Program-made: the position numbers and the translations under genes
Part shown: positions 7,129 through 13,852 of the stretch, piece after piece
Layout of the letters: every line of letters starts with the position of its first letter
Numbering within the stretch: position 1 is the first letter of the stretch
Virus record (IMG/VR): IMGVR_UViG_3300025010_000249
Span: 1-21,554 of that record
Source of the DNA: a virus
DNA: 21,554 nucleotides
Direction: 5' to 3' (one strand)
The notes under the pieces: generated by a model
What the model was told of the DNA's origin: nothing
The model's input: only the letters and a program-made list of their open reading frames with translations
Databases searched by the model: none

Positions 7129-7928
7129 TGTTCCGGCTTGTCCTGGTTCTCGTCCTGCTCTGGGCAGTCCCAGCCGGGGCGGTGACCATCCCGCAATCTT
7201 TCGGCGAATGCTCTGCGCTCTGCGCTCAGTATTTCCCAGGCGGAACTGTAACTCCTCCAGTTGATCCGGTGATACCACCTGTTGTTCCCCCGTCAGGGAC
7301 AAAGACTTTTCCCCATGCGATTACATTTGAAAGATCAACTGATCAAGGCAACGGTTCTGCAGGGATTTTGTTCAGGACTTTACAAGCAGGATCGATTATT
7401 TATGTTTCAGTTAATGGTGAGGTTGCAAGATTAGGAGTTCCATATAAAGGTGCTCCAGTTTTCTTGTTGACAAAGTCTGGTGATCAATATGCAAGACCAT
7501 TGAACTTTGTAATTAAGATGAATGATGGTGTGACTTATACTGCTAAGAGCGGAATAGCTGGTGATGCAACTGAGCCTGTAACTCCTGGAGTATATAAGAA
7601 TAGCAAATCATACGGCTATTACAATGTAGCGAATAAACGACAGGCTTGGAGAATACCATCAAGGGGTGATTCTCTTGGGCCAGGGCCGGTTAAATTTACA
7701 TTTTCGTCTGGTAAGACCTTCACGGTCAGAAGCACTGCAAAGAATTGCAGGGATCGAGAAGATACATGTAATCGCGACAGTAGAGCTGTAATGTATGGAT
7801 TTGTGTTCAAGCCAGGCAATGGCCGGCCGAATGGCAAGGGTGATTCTGACATGGGAACATCACATGGTGGCATATATCTTCATGCGCCGTTCGGAGACAT
7901 CAGTAAGTCCGTGTTGATGCAATGGTGA
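7128..7928 (+). CDS. Secreted two-part protein: signal peptide and Pro linker on an unknown domain
   Basis: A 266-residue protein starting at ATG 7128, which shares one base with the lipoprotein stop (TGATG) and has GAGGAGG at about 7114-7120. Residues 1-18 are a signal peptide (MFRLVLVLVLLWAVPAGA). Residues ~20-58 hold two Cys (GECSALCAQY) and a Pro/Val linker. From about residue 60 the composition shifts from GC-rich to AT-rich and a ~205-residue domain follows, with ITFERSTDQGNGSAG, YGYYNVANKRQAWRIPSRGD, a Cys pair (NCRDREDTCNRD) and DMGTSHGGIYLHAP. I do not recognise this domain. The His and Asp residues near the end could be catalytic or metal-binding, but this is not shown. The frame looks like an exported N-terminus joined to an older phage domain. 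Confidence 0.6.
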   Translation: MFRLVLVLVLLWAVPAGAVTIPQSFGECSALCAQYFPGGTVTPPVDPVIPPVVPPSGTKTFPHAITFERSTDQGNGSAGILFRTLQAGSIIYVSVNGEVARLGVPYKGAPVFLLTKSGDQYARPLNFVIKMNDGVTYTAKSGIAGDATEPVTPGVYKNSKSYGYYNVANKRQAWRIPSRGDSLGPGPVKFTFSSGKTFTVRSTAKNCRDREDTCNRDSRAVMYGFVFKPGNGRPNGKGDSDMGTSHGGIYLHAPFGDISKSVLMQW

Positions 7929-8005
7929 TCTGTAAGCAATGTGGATATAAATATACTGGTCCAAGATGTCCTATATGTAATTATCCAAACGAAGACTGTG
8001 ATTGA
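7922..8005 (+). CDS. Tiny zinc-ribbon-like microprotein
   Basis: A 27-residue frame beginning MVICKQCGYKYTGPRCPICN and ending NEDCD. The two knuckles C-x-x-C (residues 4 and 7) and C-x-x-C (16 and 19) with 8 residues between form a rubredoxin-type zinc ribbon, and a fifth Cys lies near the end. Its start overlaps the stop of the gene before by 7 bases; the ribosome site is weak, so coupling would be needed. The dense Cys pattern in so short a frame makes chance less likely. A role is not known. Confidence 0.45.
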   Translation: MVICKQCGYKYTGPRCPICNYPNEDCD

Positions 8006-8033
8006 TCCTTACCTCAACTTTCAGGAGAAAGTT

Positions 8034-8222
8034 ATGCGGGTGATTGCGGAAGACAGTTTGCAGTTGTTCAAGAAAAATGATGAAGGTTTACATTTTGTCA
8101 AGGATCGATATTGCAAAGAACCTGGACCATGTTTTTCATTCGACGATCACGGCAGAGCCGGAGTGAGTTGTGATCGGTTTCGCTATCAACCAACAGGTGT
8201 AAAATTATGTGTCAAATTATAA
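8034..8222 (+). CDS. Small Cys-containing hypothetical protein
   Basis: A 62-residue protein. The frame is open from 7941, but AGGAGA at 8023-8028 points to ATG 8034. It begins MRVIAEDSLQLFKKNDEGLH and contains four Cys (DRYCKEPGPCFSF, VSCDRF, KLCVKL), which could form disulfides or bind metal. There is no signal peptide. It overlaps the start of the thermonuclease gene by 16 bases, so the two are probably translated together. I do not recognise the family. A partner or inhibitor of the nuclease is a thought suggested only by the overlap. Confidence 0.5.
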   Translation: MRVIAEDSLQLFKKNDEGLHFVKDRYCKEPGPCFSFDDHGRAGVSCDRFRYQPTGVKLCVKL

Positions 8223-8674
8223 TTTTTCTCATTTTACTACTCACTTCGACAGCCAACGCTCGTTTAGCCACAGTTGTTAGTGTCACTGATGGTGATACAG
8301 TAAAAGTGGTTGATGAGACTGGACTAATTACTGTTCGACTTTATGGAATTGATTCGCCTGAAAAGAAACAAGCATTTGGTCTTGCAGCTAAAGATTTTGT
8401 TGAAGTTATGGTTAAAGGCAAAGTTGTTGATATTGCTCCAGTTGATGTTAAACATTATGATAGATATGGACGAACAGTTGCAGTTGTAATGCTTGGAACA
8501 CAATGTGTGCAGGAACAGCTTTTGCTTGCTGGATATGCCTGGGTTTATCCTCAGTATTGCAAGAAGTCATTTTGTCAAGCCTGGGAAAAGTTACAAAGTA
8601 TTTCAGCTGGCAACAGGGTGGGGCTATGGTCTGGACCTGCACCAGTGCGGCCGTGGGTTTGGAGGAAGAAATGA
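8207..8674 (+). CDS. Secreted thermonuclease (SNase family)
   Basis: A 155-residue protein. Residues 1-18 look like a signal peptide (MCQIIIFLILLLTSTANA). The rest is an SNase (micrococcal nuclease) domain of an OB fold: VTDGDTVKV with calcium-ligand D28, V-R44-LYGI-D49-SP-E52, and YDRYGR with R88. R44, E52 and R88 correspond to the catalytic Arg, Glu and Arg of staphylococcal nuclease. The C-terminal GLWSGPAPVRPWVWR is typical of this family. It would cut DNA and RNA outside the cytoplasm, which suits clearing host DNA at lysis or attacking DNA in the periplasm. It overlaps the gene before by 16 bases and the gene after by ATGA, inside the lysis block. All key residues are present. Confidence 0.9.
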   Translation: MCQIIIFLILLLTSTANARLATVVSVTDGDTVKVVDETGLITVRLYGIDSPEKKQAFGLAAKDFVEVMVKGKVVDIAPVDVKHYDRYGRTVAVVMLGTQCVQEQLLLAGYAWVYPQYCKKSFCQAWEKLQSISAGNRVGLWSGPAPVRPWVWRKK

Positions 8675-9219
8675 ATTTTGTCAAGCTGTCTCATTATGGT
8701 GCTGATCTTACTGTTCCAGAGTTTCTAGTTCCACTCTGGCCACATGATCTTCCTCCTGAGAAGTGGCCTTCATTTCTTGGTGCTGGCCAAGGCTGGGGAG
8801 ATAAGATAGTTCCTGATCATTTTGGTAAGGCTAGGCTTAATCCTGCAGGACTTTGTCATGATGTAGAATGGGCTGTATCAGTAAAGAATCTGTCTGCATT
8901 TTTAGGTGCTAATGGTAGGTTCTTCTTGAATTGTGTATCACTTATTCTTGCCTCAGATATGGATGTATGGCCTAAGATAAAGACCATGATTTTTGTTAGT
9001 GGATTGTATCTTACGGCAGTTAGTACTATAGGAATCTTATTCTTTTCTTGGTTCACTAAGGAACGAAAAGAAGATGTTGAGCCACTGCAGAATCCTATTG
9101 TAAAAGATAGATTAAGGAGATTGGCGATAGCGCGGAATAATCACTGGGCGAAGATTCTTGATACTCGGTTACCTGATAATGAAGATGCGCTTTATAGAGA
9201 CGATGAAAGGACAATATAA
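8671..9219 (+). CDS. Membrane protein with an HD motif
   Basis: A 182-residue protein starting at ATG 8671 (GGAGGAAG just upstream, ATGA overlap with the nuclease). The N-terminal ~70 residues contain WPSFLGAGQGWGDKIVPD and PAGLCHDVEWAV, with C62, H63 and D64. A C-x-HD-like motif of this kind occurs in phage proteins that resemble the phospholipase A2 core (C..HD..Y); here Trp replaces Tyr and calcium-loop Gly residues are not clear. One membrane segment follows at about 105-127 (IFVSGLYLTAVSTIGILFFS), then a charged cytoplasmic-type tail. It sits between the nuclease and a small membrane protein. A lysis or membrane-damaging role is possible but unproven. Confidence 0.6.
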   Translation: MNFVKLSHYGADLTVPEFLVPLWPHDLPPEKWPSFLGAGQGWGDKIVPDHFGKARLNPAGLCHDVEWAVSVKNLSAFLGANGRFFLNCVSLILASDMDVWPKIKTMIFVSGLYLTAVSTIGILFFSWFTKERKEDVEPLQNPIVKDRLRRLAIARNNHWAKILDTRLPDNEDALYRDDERTI

Positions 9220-9572
9220 TGACCGAAGATTTGGAAGTTTATGCTGGTCACAGTTATGATGATCGTACAGGTCCTAGACGAAGATATAATCTTACTAATG
9301 AAGATCTTGAAGCAATAACTGCAATTGTTGAAGCTGTAATTTATAAGCAGCAGCATAATGATATGAATTGTAGATTTGCTGCTATTCAGCCTGGTGATTT
9401 AAAAGCAATGGTTGATGCACATAAGAAGTTCACGGTTATGATGGATGATAACAGAACGGTAATTAGAAGGTTTTTCCTAGTACTAATTTTGACTGGGGTA
9501 GCTGGCACAACGGTATATGGATATTGGTCAAAATTCGTCGATGCAGTTAAAAAAGTAACAGTAGGGAACTGA
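9219..9572 (+). CDS. Small single-span membrane protein, holin candidate
   Basis: A 117-residue protein whose start overlaps the previous stop (TAATG), with AAGGA at about 9205-9209. The first 80 residues are polar and mostly helical (LTNEDLEAITAIVEAVIYKQ, then CRFAAIQPGDLKAMVDAHKK). An RR pair at 83-84 leads into one membrane span at about 85-101 (FFLVLILTGVAGTTVYGYW) and a short basic tail. Its size, single span near the C-terminus and place two genes before the lysozyme fit a holin-type or lysis-accessory protein. The family is common in phages without experimental function, as far as I recall. No second span or dual-start motif is seen. Confidence 0.55.
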   Translation: MTEDLEVYAGHSYDDRTGPRRRYNLTNEDLEAITAIVEAVIYKQQHNDMNCRFAAIQPGDLKAMVDAHKKFTVMMDDNRTVIRRFFLVLILTGVAGTTVYGYWSKFVDAVKKVTVGN

Positions 9573-9573
9573 T

Positions 9574-10299
9574 ATGATACTTAAAGATGGTAGTGAAACT
9601 CGCGATCCTCGTTGTGGCTTGATCTTTCAAGCTGATCCTACTGCGCCAAATCTTCTTGCAGTTCCTCCGATTGATGATGGTATTGACTTACGATATCGAG
9701 AACTAATTAGTAAATATCGAGTAAAGAAATTTAAAGAACCTTTGCTTAATCAGGATAAGTGGAGTGCTTGCGGTGGATTTGGATTTGCAGCATTTCTTGA
9801 GCATGAACCTGGAATAAGAACTCTTGGTGATGAATGGGCTCTTGAGTTTTATTTCAGGTGTCAAGATAATGATCAGTGGCCAGGGTCTGAGCGCCCTGGA
9901 TCAAAGCCAATTAGTTACGGAACTTCTCTTGCAGCAGTGATGCAGACTGCAAAGCAAGAAGGCTTGATTGAATCATATTGTCGAGCAAGCACAGTTGATG
10001 AAGTAATTCGTGGGATTGATTATTATGGTTCTGCCATACTTGGGCTAGAATGGACTGAGGGTATGATGTATCCTCGCGAAGTAGATGGACTGAGTACTCC
10101 TGGTGGAGAAGTAGTTGGTGGACACTGTACGGCTGGAACTTTTATTAATCTTCATCAAAACATTATCGGTGGTCCGAACTCATGGCCGGATTGGAACCTT
10201 TTGCGTAACGGCTATTGGGTGATGGATTTAGATGATTTTGCAGAAGTATTCATGAAACGTGGTGGTGAATGTGCGTTTGCAAGGAAGGCAATAGTATAA
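9574..10299 (+). CDS. Papain-like (C1 family) cysteine peptidase
   Basis: A 241-residue protein with a complete papain-type active site in the right order. Q60 (oxyanion) is six residues before C66 in NQDKWSACGGFGFAAF, as in papain. H184 lies in EVVGGHCTAGTF, and N202-S-W lies in GGPNSWPDWN, like the papain Asn-Ser-Trp. A SYGTSLAAVMQTAKQEGLI stretch (about 114-132) matches the usual helix after the catalytic domain's left half. There is no signal peptide. It lies between a membrane protein and the lysozyme, so it may act in lysis, in processing virion proteins, or inside the host after injection. The substrate is unknown. It is not a CHAP endolysin, since the motifs are of the C1 type. Confidence 0.75.
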   Translation: MILKDGSETRDPRCGLIFQADPTAPNLLAVPPIDDGIDLRYRELISKYRVKKFKEPLLNQDKWSACGGFGFAAFLEHEPGIRTLGDEWALEFYFRCQDNDQWPGSERPGSKPISYGTSLAAVMQTAKQEGLIESYCRASTVDEVIRGIDYYGSAILGLEWTEGMMYPREVDGLSTPGGEVVGGHCTAGTFINLHQNIIGGPNSWPDWNLLRNGYWVMDLDDFAEVFMKRGGECAFARKAIV

Positions 10300-10301
10300 G
10301 T

Positions 10302-10772
10302 ATGAAAGTTGATAATAAATTTTATGAATTTTTAACTTCTGTTGAGGGAAAATATAAACAAGTTTATCTTGATTCAGGTGGAGAGCCTACTATTGGTATT
10401 GGCCACTTGTTGACACTTTCTGAGCGTAGATCAGGCAAGATAATTATTGAAAAAACTGCAATAGAATATCGACACGGACTGACCGAACAACAGGTGATGG
10501 CTCTTTGTCTTCAGGATATTCGAGACGTGGTAAATGTAGTTAATCGAGTGGTCGTGGTGAGGATCTCGCAGAACCAATTCAATGCCTTGGTAAGCTTCGT
10601 TTTCAACATCGGTAATGAGGGGTTTAGGCAATCCACATTACTACGGTTACTTAATCAGGAGCGCTTCATTGATATTCCTACACAGATGCGTCGATGGAAA
10701 TATGATAATGGAAAAGTAGTTCAAGGTTTAATTAATCGACGAGAAAAAGAAATTCAATTATGGTTATCATAA
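10302..10772 (+). CDS. T4-type lysozyme, endolysin (GH24)
   Basis: A 156-residue endolysin that would hydrolyse the peptidoglycan glycan backbone. The frame is open from 10269, but ATG 10302, three bases after the previous stop, gives the usual N-terminus. The GH24 catalytic triad is present with the same spacing as T4 lysozyme: E15 (SVEGKYKQVYLD), D24 and T30 (GGEPTIGIGHLLT). The later QFNALVSFVFNIGNEGFRQS and INRREKEIQLWLS match the conserved helices of this family. There is no signal peptide or SAR-type span, so it would need a holin. The ribosome site is weak (GGAAGG at about 10284, long spacing). Length is normal for the family. Confidence 0.92.
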   Translation: MKVDNKFYEFLTSVEGKYKQVYLDSGGEPTIGIGHLLTLSERRSGKIIIEKTAIEYRHGLTEQQVMALCLQDIRDVVNVVNRVVVVRISQNQFNALVSFVFNIGNEGFRQSTLLRLLNQERFIDIPTQMRRWKYDNGKVVQGLINRREKEIQLWLS

Positions 10773-10784
10773 AGAAGGTAAGTA

Positions 10785-11024
10785 ATGTCATATAAACCTG
10801 GTGATTATCTAGTAACTTGTGACCAATGCGGCTTTCAGCGTTATGCGTCTGAATGCAGAATGACTTGGGATAAGTTGTTTGTTTGTGCTGACACTTGTTG
10901 GGAAGAAAAGCATCCGCAATATACTGATCCAAAGCCATTAGGTGAGAAGCAAAGTGTTCCTGTACATAGGCCAGAACCAGAAGAAAATTTTATAACTACA
11001 CCAATTACACCAGATGATCTTTAA
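10785..11024 (+). CDS. Small zinc-ribbon-like phage protein
   Basis: A 79-residue protein starting MSYKPGDYLVTCDQCGFQRY. Four Cys in a C-x-x-C (12, 15) plus C-x(13)-C-type arrangement, together with WDKLFVCADTCWEEKHPQ, form a likely zinc-binding fold. The CWE-x-(K/R)HPQ ending is one I recall from many phage small proteins near lysis and adaptor genes. The C-terminal 30 residues are Pro/Glu-rich and probably disordered. It has a modest ribosome site (AAGAAGG at about 10772-10778). The role in phage biology is not established. It is separate from, and longer than, the microprotein at 7922. Confidence 0.7.
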   Translation: MSYKPGDYLVTCDQCGFQRYASECRMTWDKLFVCADTCWEEKHPQYTDPKPLGEKQSVPVHRPEPEENFITTPITPDDL

Positions 11025-11032
11025 GGATACTT

Positions 11033-11701
11033 ATGACTACTTTTAGTGAATTAAAAAGTAAAGCTGATGTTCTTGTTGCTGATCCTTCTTTGACTGCTTC
11101 TTTAGGTGGCTTTATTAATCAAGGAGTTTCTGAAATTGCTGGTGGAATGCTTTCATTGTTGGATGGAATTGAAAATCCAATACCGAATGCACTTACGCCG
11201 CCGTTGCCTGAATTGTTTACTATAGGTACTGTGACTACTTCGACTACAGTTGCCTTTGTAGCTATGCCAACTAACTTTCATCGAGACTTACAGTTAGTAG
11301 TTTCACCTACAGGAAGTGAAATTGATATAGCACATTCGTTTATTGAGTTTGCAGAAACTTATCCCTTGCTGAATAAGGCAGGCAGAATTTCTGAGGCTAT
11401 TGAACATGGAAGAAAATTATATTATCAAGGTATTCCTACAAGTGCTGAGACATTAACATTGCATTATTATAGAAAACCTGTTGATATGGTTGCTGATGCT
11501 GATGTGCCGGATGGAATTCCTTCACATTTACAAATATCTTTGTTGGTAAATTTTGCAGCATGGAAAGCCTGGGAACATATTGAAGATGGTATTGAAGGTG
11601 AAACACCAAATACTACTAGATTTAAAAACAGTTTTCTTAGTGCTATGAGAACACTTGAATTAACACTTCCATCTTATACTCGTGGATTAGCTCTTAGGTA
11701 A
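11033..11701 (+). CDS. Head-to-tail adaptor-like protein
   Basis: A 222-residue protein with AAGGA before its start. The N-terminus is helical (FSELKSKADVLVADPSLTAS, then an INQGVSEIAGG helix). The middle is beta-like (TVAFVAMPTNFHRDLQLVVS), and the C-terminal half is helical again (HYYRKPVDMVADADVPDGIP, then HLQISLLVNFAAWKAWEHIE). This layout (short helices, a beta segment about a property value, then LVNFAAWKAWE-type helix) resembles the phage adaptor proteins that sit under the portal. It lies directly before a hub-like gene, as in podovirus neck modules. No enzyme motif is present. Moderate confidence in the role, high in the gene. Confidence 0.65.
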   Translation: MTTFSELKSKADVLVADPSLTASLGGFINQGVSEIAGGMLSLLDGIENPIPNALTPPLPELFTIGTVTTSTTVAFVAMPTNFHRDLQLVVSPTGSEIDIAHSFIEFAETYPLLNKAGRISEAIEHGRKLYYQGIPTSAETLTLHYYRKPVDMVADADVPDGIPSHLQISLLVNFAAWKAWEHIEDGIEGETPNTTRFKNSFLSAMRTLELTLPSYTRGLALR

Positions 11702-11705
11702 TGTT

Positions 11706-12665
11706 ATGAAACTTTCTATAATCAAGGGTTCTTCAGGACTACGAACACAGCCAGATCCATCAAGGTCTCCGTATTCTCAGGGACAGGGAGGATTTCCTGG
11801 GCAGATAGGATTGGTTGACCTAGCAGCATGCATGAACATTGACATTACTGATGGTAATATGATCATGCGAAGACGAGGAACTGTTAAGCGTGTTCCTGAG
11901 AATGCACACTCAGTATATCAGATTGGTCAGTATTGTTTGTTTGTGATAGATAATGGTTTGTGGTTGCTTAAGCCAGGCTTTTCAGGCTATGTGCAGATTG
12001 CTACCATTACTCCTGCTCCTGTCTGTTGTGAAGTGGTGGATGGTATTGGTTACTGGAGCAATGGGATACAGAAAGGCAAGATTGTTAATGGCGTTAATCA
12101 GCCTTGGACCAAAGCAACAACGGTTTATTCTAATAATCAAACAAGAATATATGAAGATCCGCCGATTGGAAATATCCTTGGTTATTGGAACGGTCGAATG
12201 TATGTTGCTGGTATAGCTGAAGATCGGAAAATAGTCAGATATTCTGAAGCATATGGACCTGATTTATTCGCACCGGCAGATGGATATCTCTCGCTTGAAT
12301 CCGCAGTGACGATGGTAAGACCTGTTGCTGGAGGAATCTATGTTTCTGAATCAGACAAGACACATTTTGTTTCAGGTGATCAGTTGAAACCAGATTGGAA
12401 AGTAGTTGATAGTCAGTCTGCTTTGCCTTGGTCAAGCAAGCCAGCAGTTGGGGCAATGTCTATGGGGCAGGATGGAAATTACGTATGGCAGCCTGGAGGC
12501 AAGACCGAAGTTGCTTTCTGGCTGACTAATGAAGGCATCATGTTCGGTGATGCTACAGGCAATGTAACAAATATTACGGAGGGAAAAATTAACTTACTTC
12601 CCCCTTACACATCAGGTGCGATCCTAATTGATGGATCAACCTTACTCGCGCAGTTCATCAAATAA
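11706..12665 (+). CDS. Beta-propeller-like tail hub / DNA stabilisation protein
   Basis: A 319-residue protein. It begins with a segment typical of phage neck or hub proteins (LVDLAACMNIDITDGNMIMR then RRGTVKRV), that is, an Asn/Asp-rich strand with paired Arg. Repeated strand blocks follow, each with aromatic and Gly residues (YCLFVIDNGLWLLKPG, VDGIGYWSNG, YWNGRMYVAG, AGGIYVSESDKTHFVSG). Such repeats fit a beta-propeller like the P22 gp10 tail hub, though this protein is shorter than gp10. It follows the adaptor by four bases and precedes other tail genes. It would seal the portal channel and hold the receptor-binding proteins. The fold is inferred from pattern, not from a search. Confidence 0.65.
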   Translation: MKLSIIKGSSGLRTQPDPSRSPYSQGQGGFPGQIGLVDLAACMNIDITDGNMIMRRRGTVKRVPENAHSVYQIGQYCLFVIDNGLWLLKPGFSGYVQIATITPAPVCCEVVDGIGYWSNGIQKGKIVNGVNQPWTKATTVYSNNQTRIYEDPPIGNILGYWNGRMYVAGIAEDRKIVRYSEAYGPDLFAPADGYLSLESAVTMVRPVAGGIYVSESDKTHFVSGDQLKPDWKVVDSQSALPWSSKPAVGAMSMGQDGNYVWQPGGKTEVAFWLTNEGIMFGDATGNVTNITEGKINLLPPYTSGAILIDGSTLLAQFIK

Positions 12666-12677
12666 AGGAGACGTACA

Positions 12678-13409
12678 ATGGCAATTCGATTCAGCACAAG
12701 TTTACGGACTAAAATGTATGGTTCTGATAGGGCGCTTGTCCATGCCGCTCTGGCAGGAAACAACATTAGTTTTGACAATGCCTCTGGAGAGATCAGGCAC
12801 GCAGGTAATGGTCTGTTGACTGCTGGTTTTTTGGTTGGCGATAAGGTTCGAGCATTCGGTACAGCTAACAACAATACTACATTCACTGTTACTGCTGCTC
12901 TTGCAGGTGCTTTGACAGTTACTCCTGCTCCTACTACTGAGGCAGCTGGTACGATCTTCGCGCTTGCTGCTGCAACAGGTGGATCGCTTCGTGATGTTAT
13001 GCGGAATTTTGTAATGCGCGAATATTCTGGTTCGCAGCCAGCGTCTCCTGATAATGCAGTAGGAACAGCTACCTTGCTGGTTGAATATACTAATAATGGC
13101 GGAACGTTTGCTCATGGTGCAGCTGCTAATGGATTGAATTTTGATGCAGCTTCAGCCAATGTTATTGCTACGGCAGCTGGAGAGACACCAAAAGGAACAG
13201 GACTTGCTAATGGTACTGCTGGTTGGATTCGACTGTGTGCTAATCCTGCTGATAATGGCTTGGCTTCTACTACTCTTGATAGAATTGATATGACAGTTGG
13301 AACAACTTCCGGGGTTGACGCTTTGGTTGCTACGACTGCGATTCAGCTTGGAAAAGTTTATTATCTCAATTCTGGTTCGTTTACTTTTCCGCTTCAGTAT
13401 GGGGTGTAA
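12678..13409 (+). CDS. Phage virion protein (beta-rich, Ala/Thr/Gly-rich)
   Basis: A 243-residue protein with a strong ribosome site (AAAGGAGA at about 12664-12671). The first ~20 residues (FSTSLRTKMYGSDRALVHAA) and the middle (FVMREYSGSQPASPDNAVGT, then GLNFDAASANVIATAAGETP) recall phage proteins with L-R-x-x-M and SG-x-QPAS-x-DNAVGT-LL motifs found next to tail genes. The C-terminus (ASTTLDRIDMTVGTTSGVDA, then FTFPLQYG) matches the same pattern. An inserted Ala/Thr-rich piece (about residues 55-90) makes it longer than the versions I remember. It has no signal peptide. Probably a tail or baseplate structural part. Confidence 0.65.
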   Translation: MAIRFSTSLRTKMYGSDRALVHAALAGNNISFDNASGEIRHAGNGLLTAGFLVGDKVRAFGTANNNTTFTVTAALAGALTVTPAPTTEAAGTIFALAAATGGSLRDVMRNFVMREYSGSQPASPDNAVGTATLLVEYTNNGGTFAHGAAANGLNFDAASANVIATAAGETPKGTGLANGTAGWIRLCANPADNGLASTTLDRIDMTVGTTSGVDALVATTAIQLGKVYYLNSGSFTFPLQYGV

Positions 13410-13411
13410 TC

Positions 13412-13852
13412 ATGGCAGCCTCAGCATTTGCAGTATTCCATACATTCAAGGCGAGGTTGGGGCAGAAACTCATTGACCTCGACACTGACGATATCAAGTG
13501 CGCTCTGGTTGCCTCAACCTGGACTCCGAACCTGGCCACGCAGGCTAATTGGGCCGATATCAGTGCCAATGAGATCACTGGTGATGGTTACACCGCTGGT
13601 GGTCTTGCGGTAACAAATGAATCTTTCACCGATGCAGCAGGCACGGTGACATGGGACTGTGACGACCCATCATGGACCGCAGGGGCTTCCGGTATCGCTG
13701 CAAGGTATTGTGTTTTCTATGATAATACTGACGCAAACAAGACCCTGATTTGCTACAGCCTTCTCGACACAACCCCGGCAGACCACAGTGTCACGACTGG
13801 CCAAGTTTTTTTGGTTACACTCCCCGCTACCGGGATTTTCCAACTGGCATAA
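13412..13852 (+). CDS. Phage tail structural protein
   Basis: A 146-residue protein, two bases after the previous stop. The pattern LIDLDTDDIKCALVASTWTP, then DGYTAGGLAVTNESFTDAAG, then a W-type strand and a final FLVTLPATGIFQLA is a layout I recall from a widespread family of small phage structural proteins (L-x-TD-x-K-x-x-LV, GYTAGG, GIFxL). It is all-beta with Trp residues at strand edges. It is richer in GC than the genes before and two genes after, and begins the second GC-rich stretch of the window. The exact place in the virion is not known; tail or receptor-binding assembly is likely from position. Confidence 0.7.
   Translation: MAASAFAVFHTFKARLGQKLIDLDTDDIKCALVASTWTPNLATQANWADISANEITGDGYTAGGLAVTNESFTDAAGTVTWDCDDPSWTAGASGIAARYCVFYDNTDANKTLICYSLLDTTPADHSVTTGQVFLVTLPATGIFQLA

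Larger units (their letters stand above)
3300..7310. other. GC-rich island with both edges inside reading frames
   Basis: Base composition and third-codon choice change sharply around 3300 and return around 7310. Hand counts of single lines give about 18% GC at 2521-2580, about 73% at 6961-7020 and about 33% at 7921-7980. The left edge lies within the fibre gene at 3072 and the right edge within the gene at 7128. The island holds secreted adhesin-like genes, an endolysin relic and a lipoprotein, so it looks like acquired DNA. The exact edges are estimates by eye. Confidence 0.6.

Noticed and set aside
7125-7130. TTG start at 7125 for the secreted two-part protein
   Set aside because: ATG 7128 follows at once, has GAGGAGG at good spacing and gives a normal signal peptide.
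6784-7302. 172-codon minus-strand frame and an Arg-rich plus-strand frame at 6902-7123
   Set aside because: GC-rich DNA has few stops, so long shadow frames arise here. The lipoprotein frame has a lipobox, ribosome site and coupled neighbours.
7128-7928. Variable region of a diversity-generating retroelement
   Set aside because: No reverse transcriptase gene and no template copy of the 3' end of any fibre-like gene are visible in the window.
8503-8670. Upstream extension of the HD-motif membrane protein
   Set aside because: This part overlaps the nuclease gene in another frame. GGAGGAAG and the ATGA overlap mark ATG 8671 as the start.
12702-13115. 137-codon Ser/Arg/Cys-rich minus-strand frame
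   Set aside because: It is the complement of Ala/Thr/Gly codons of the virion protein at 12678, with no support of its own.
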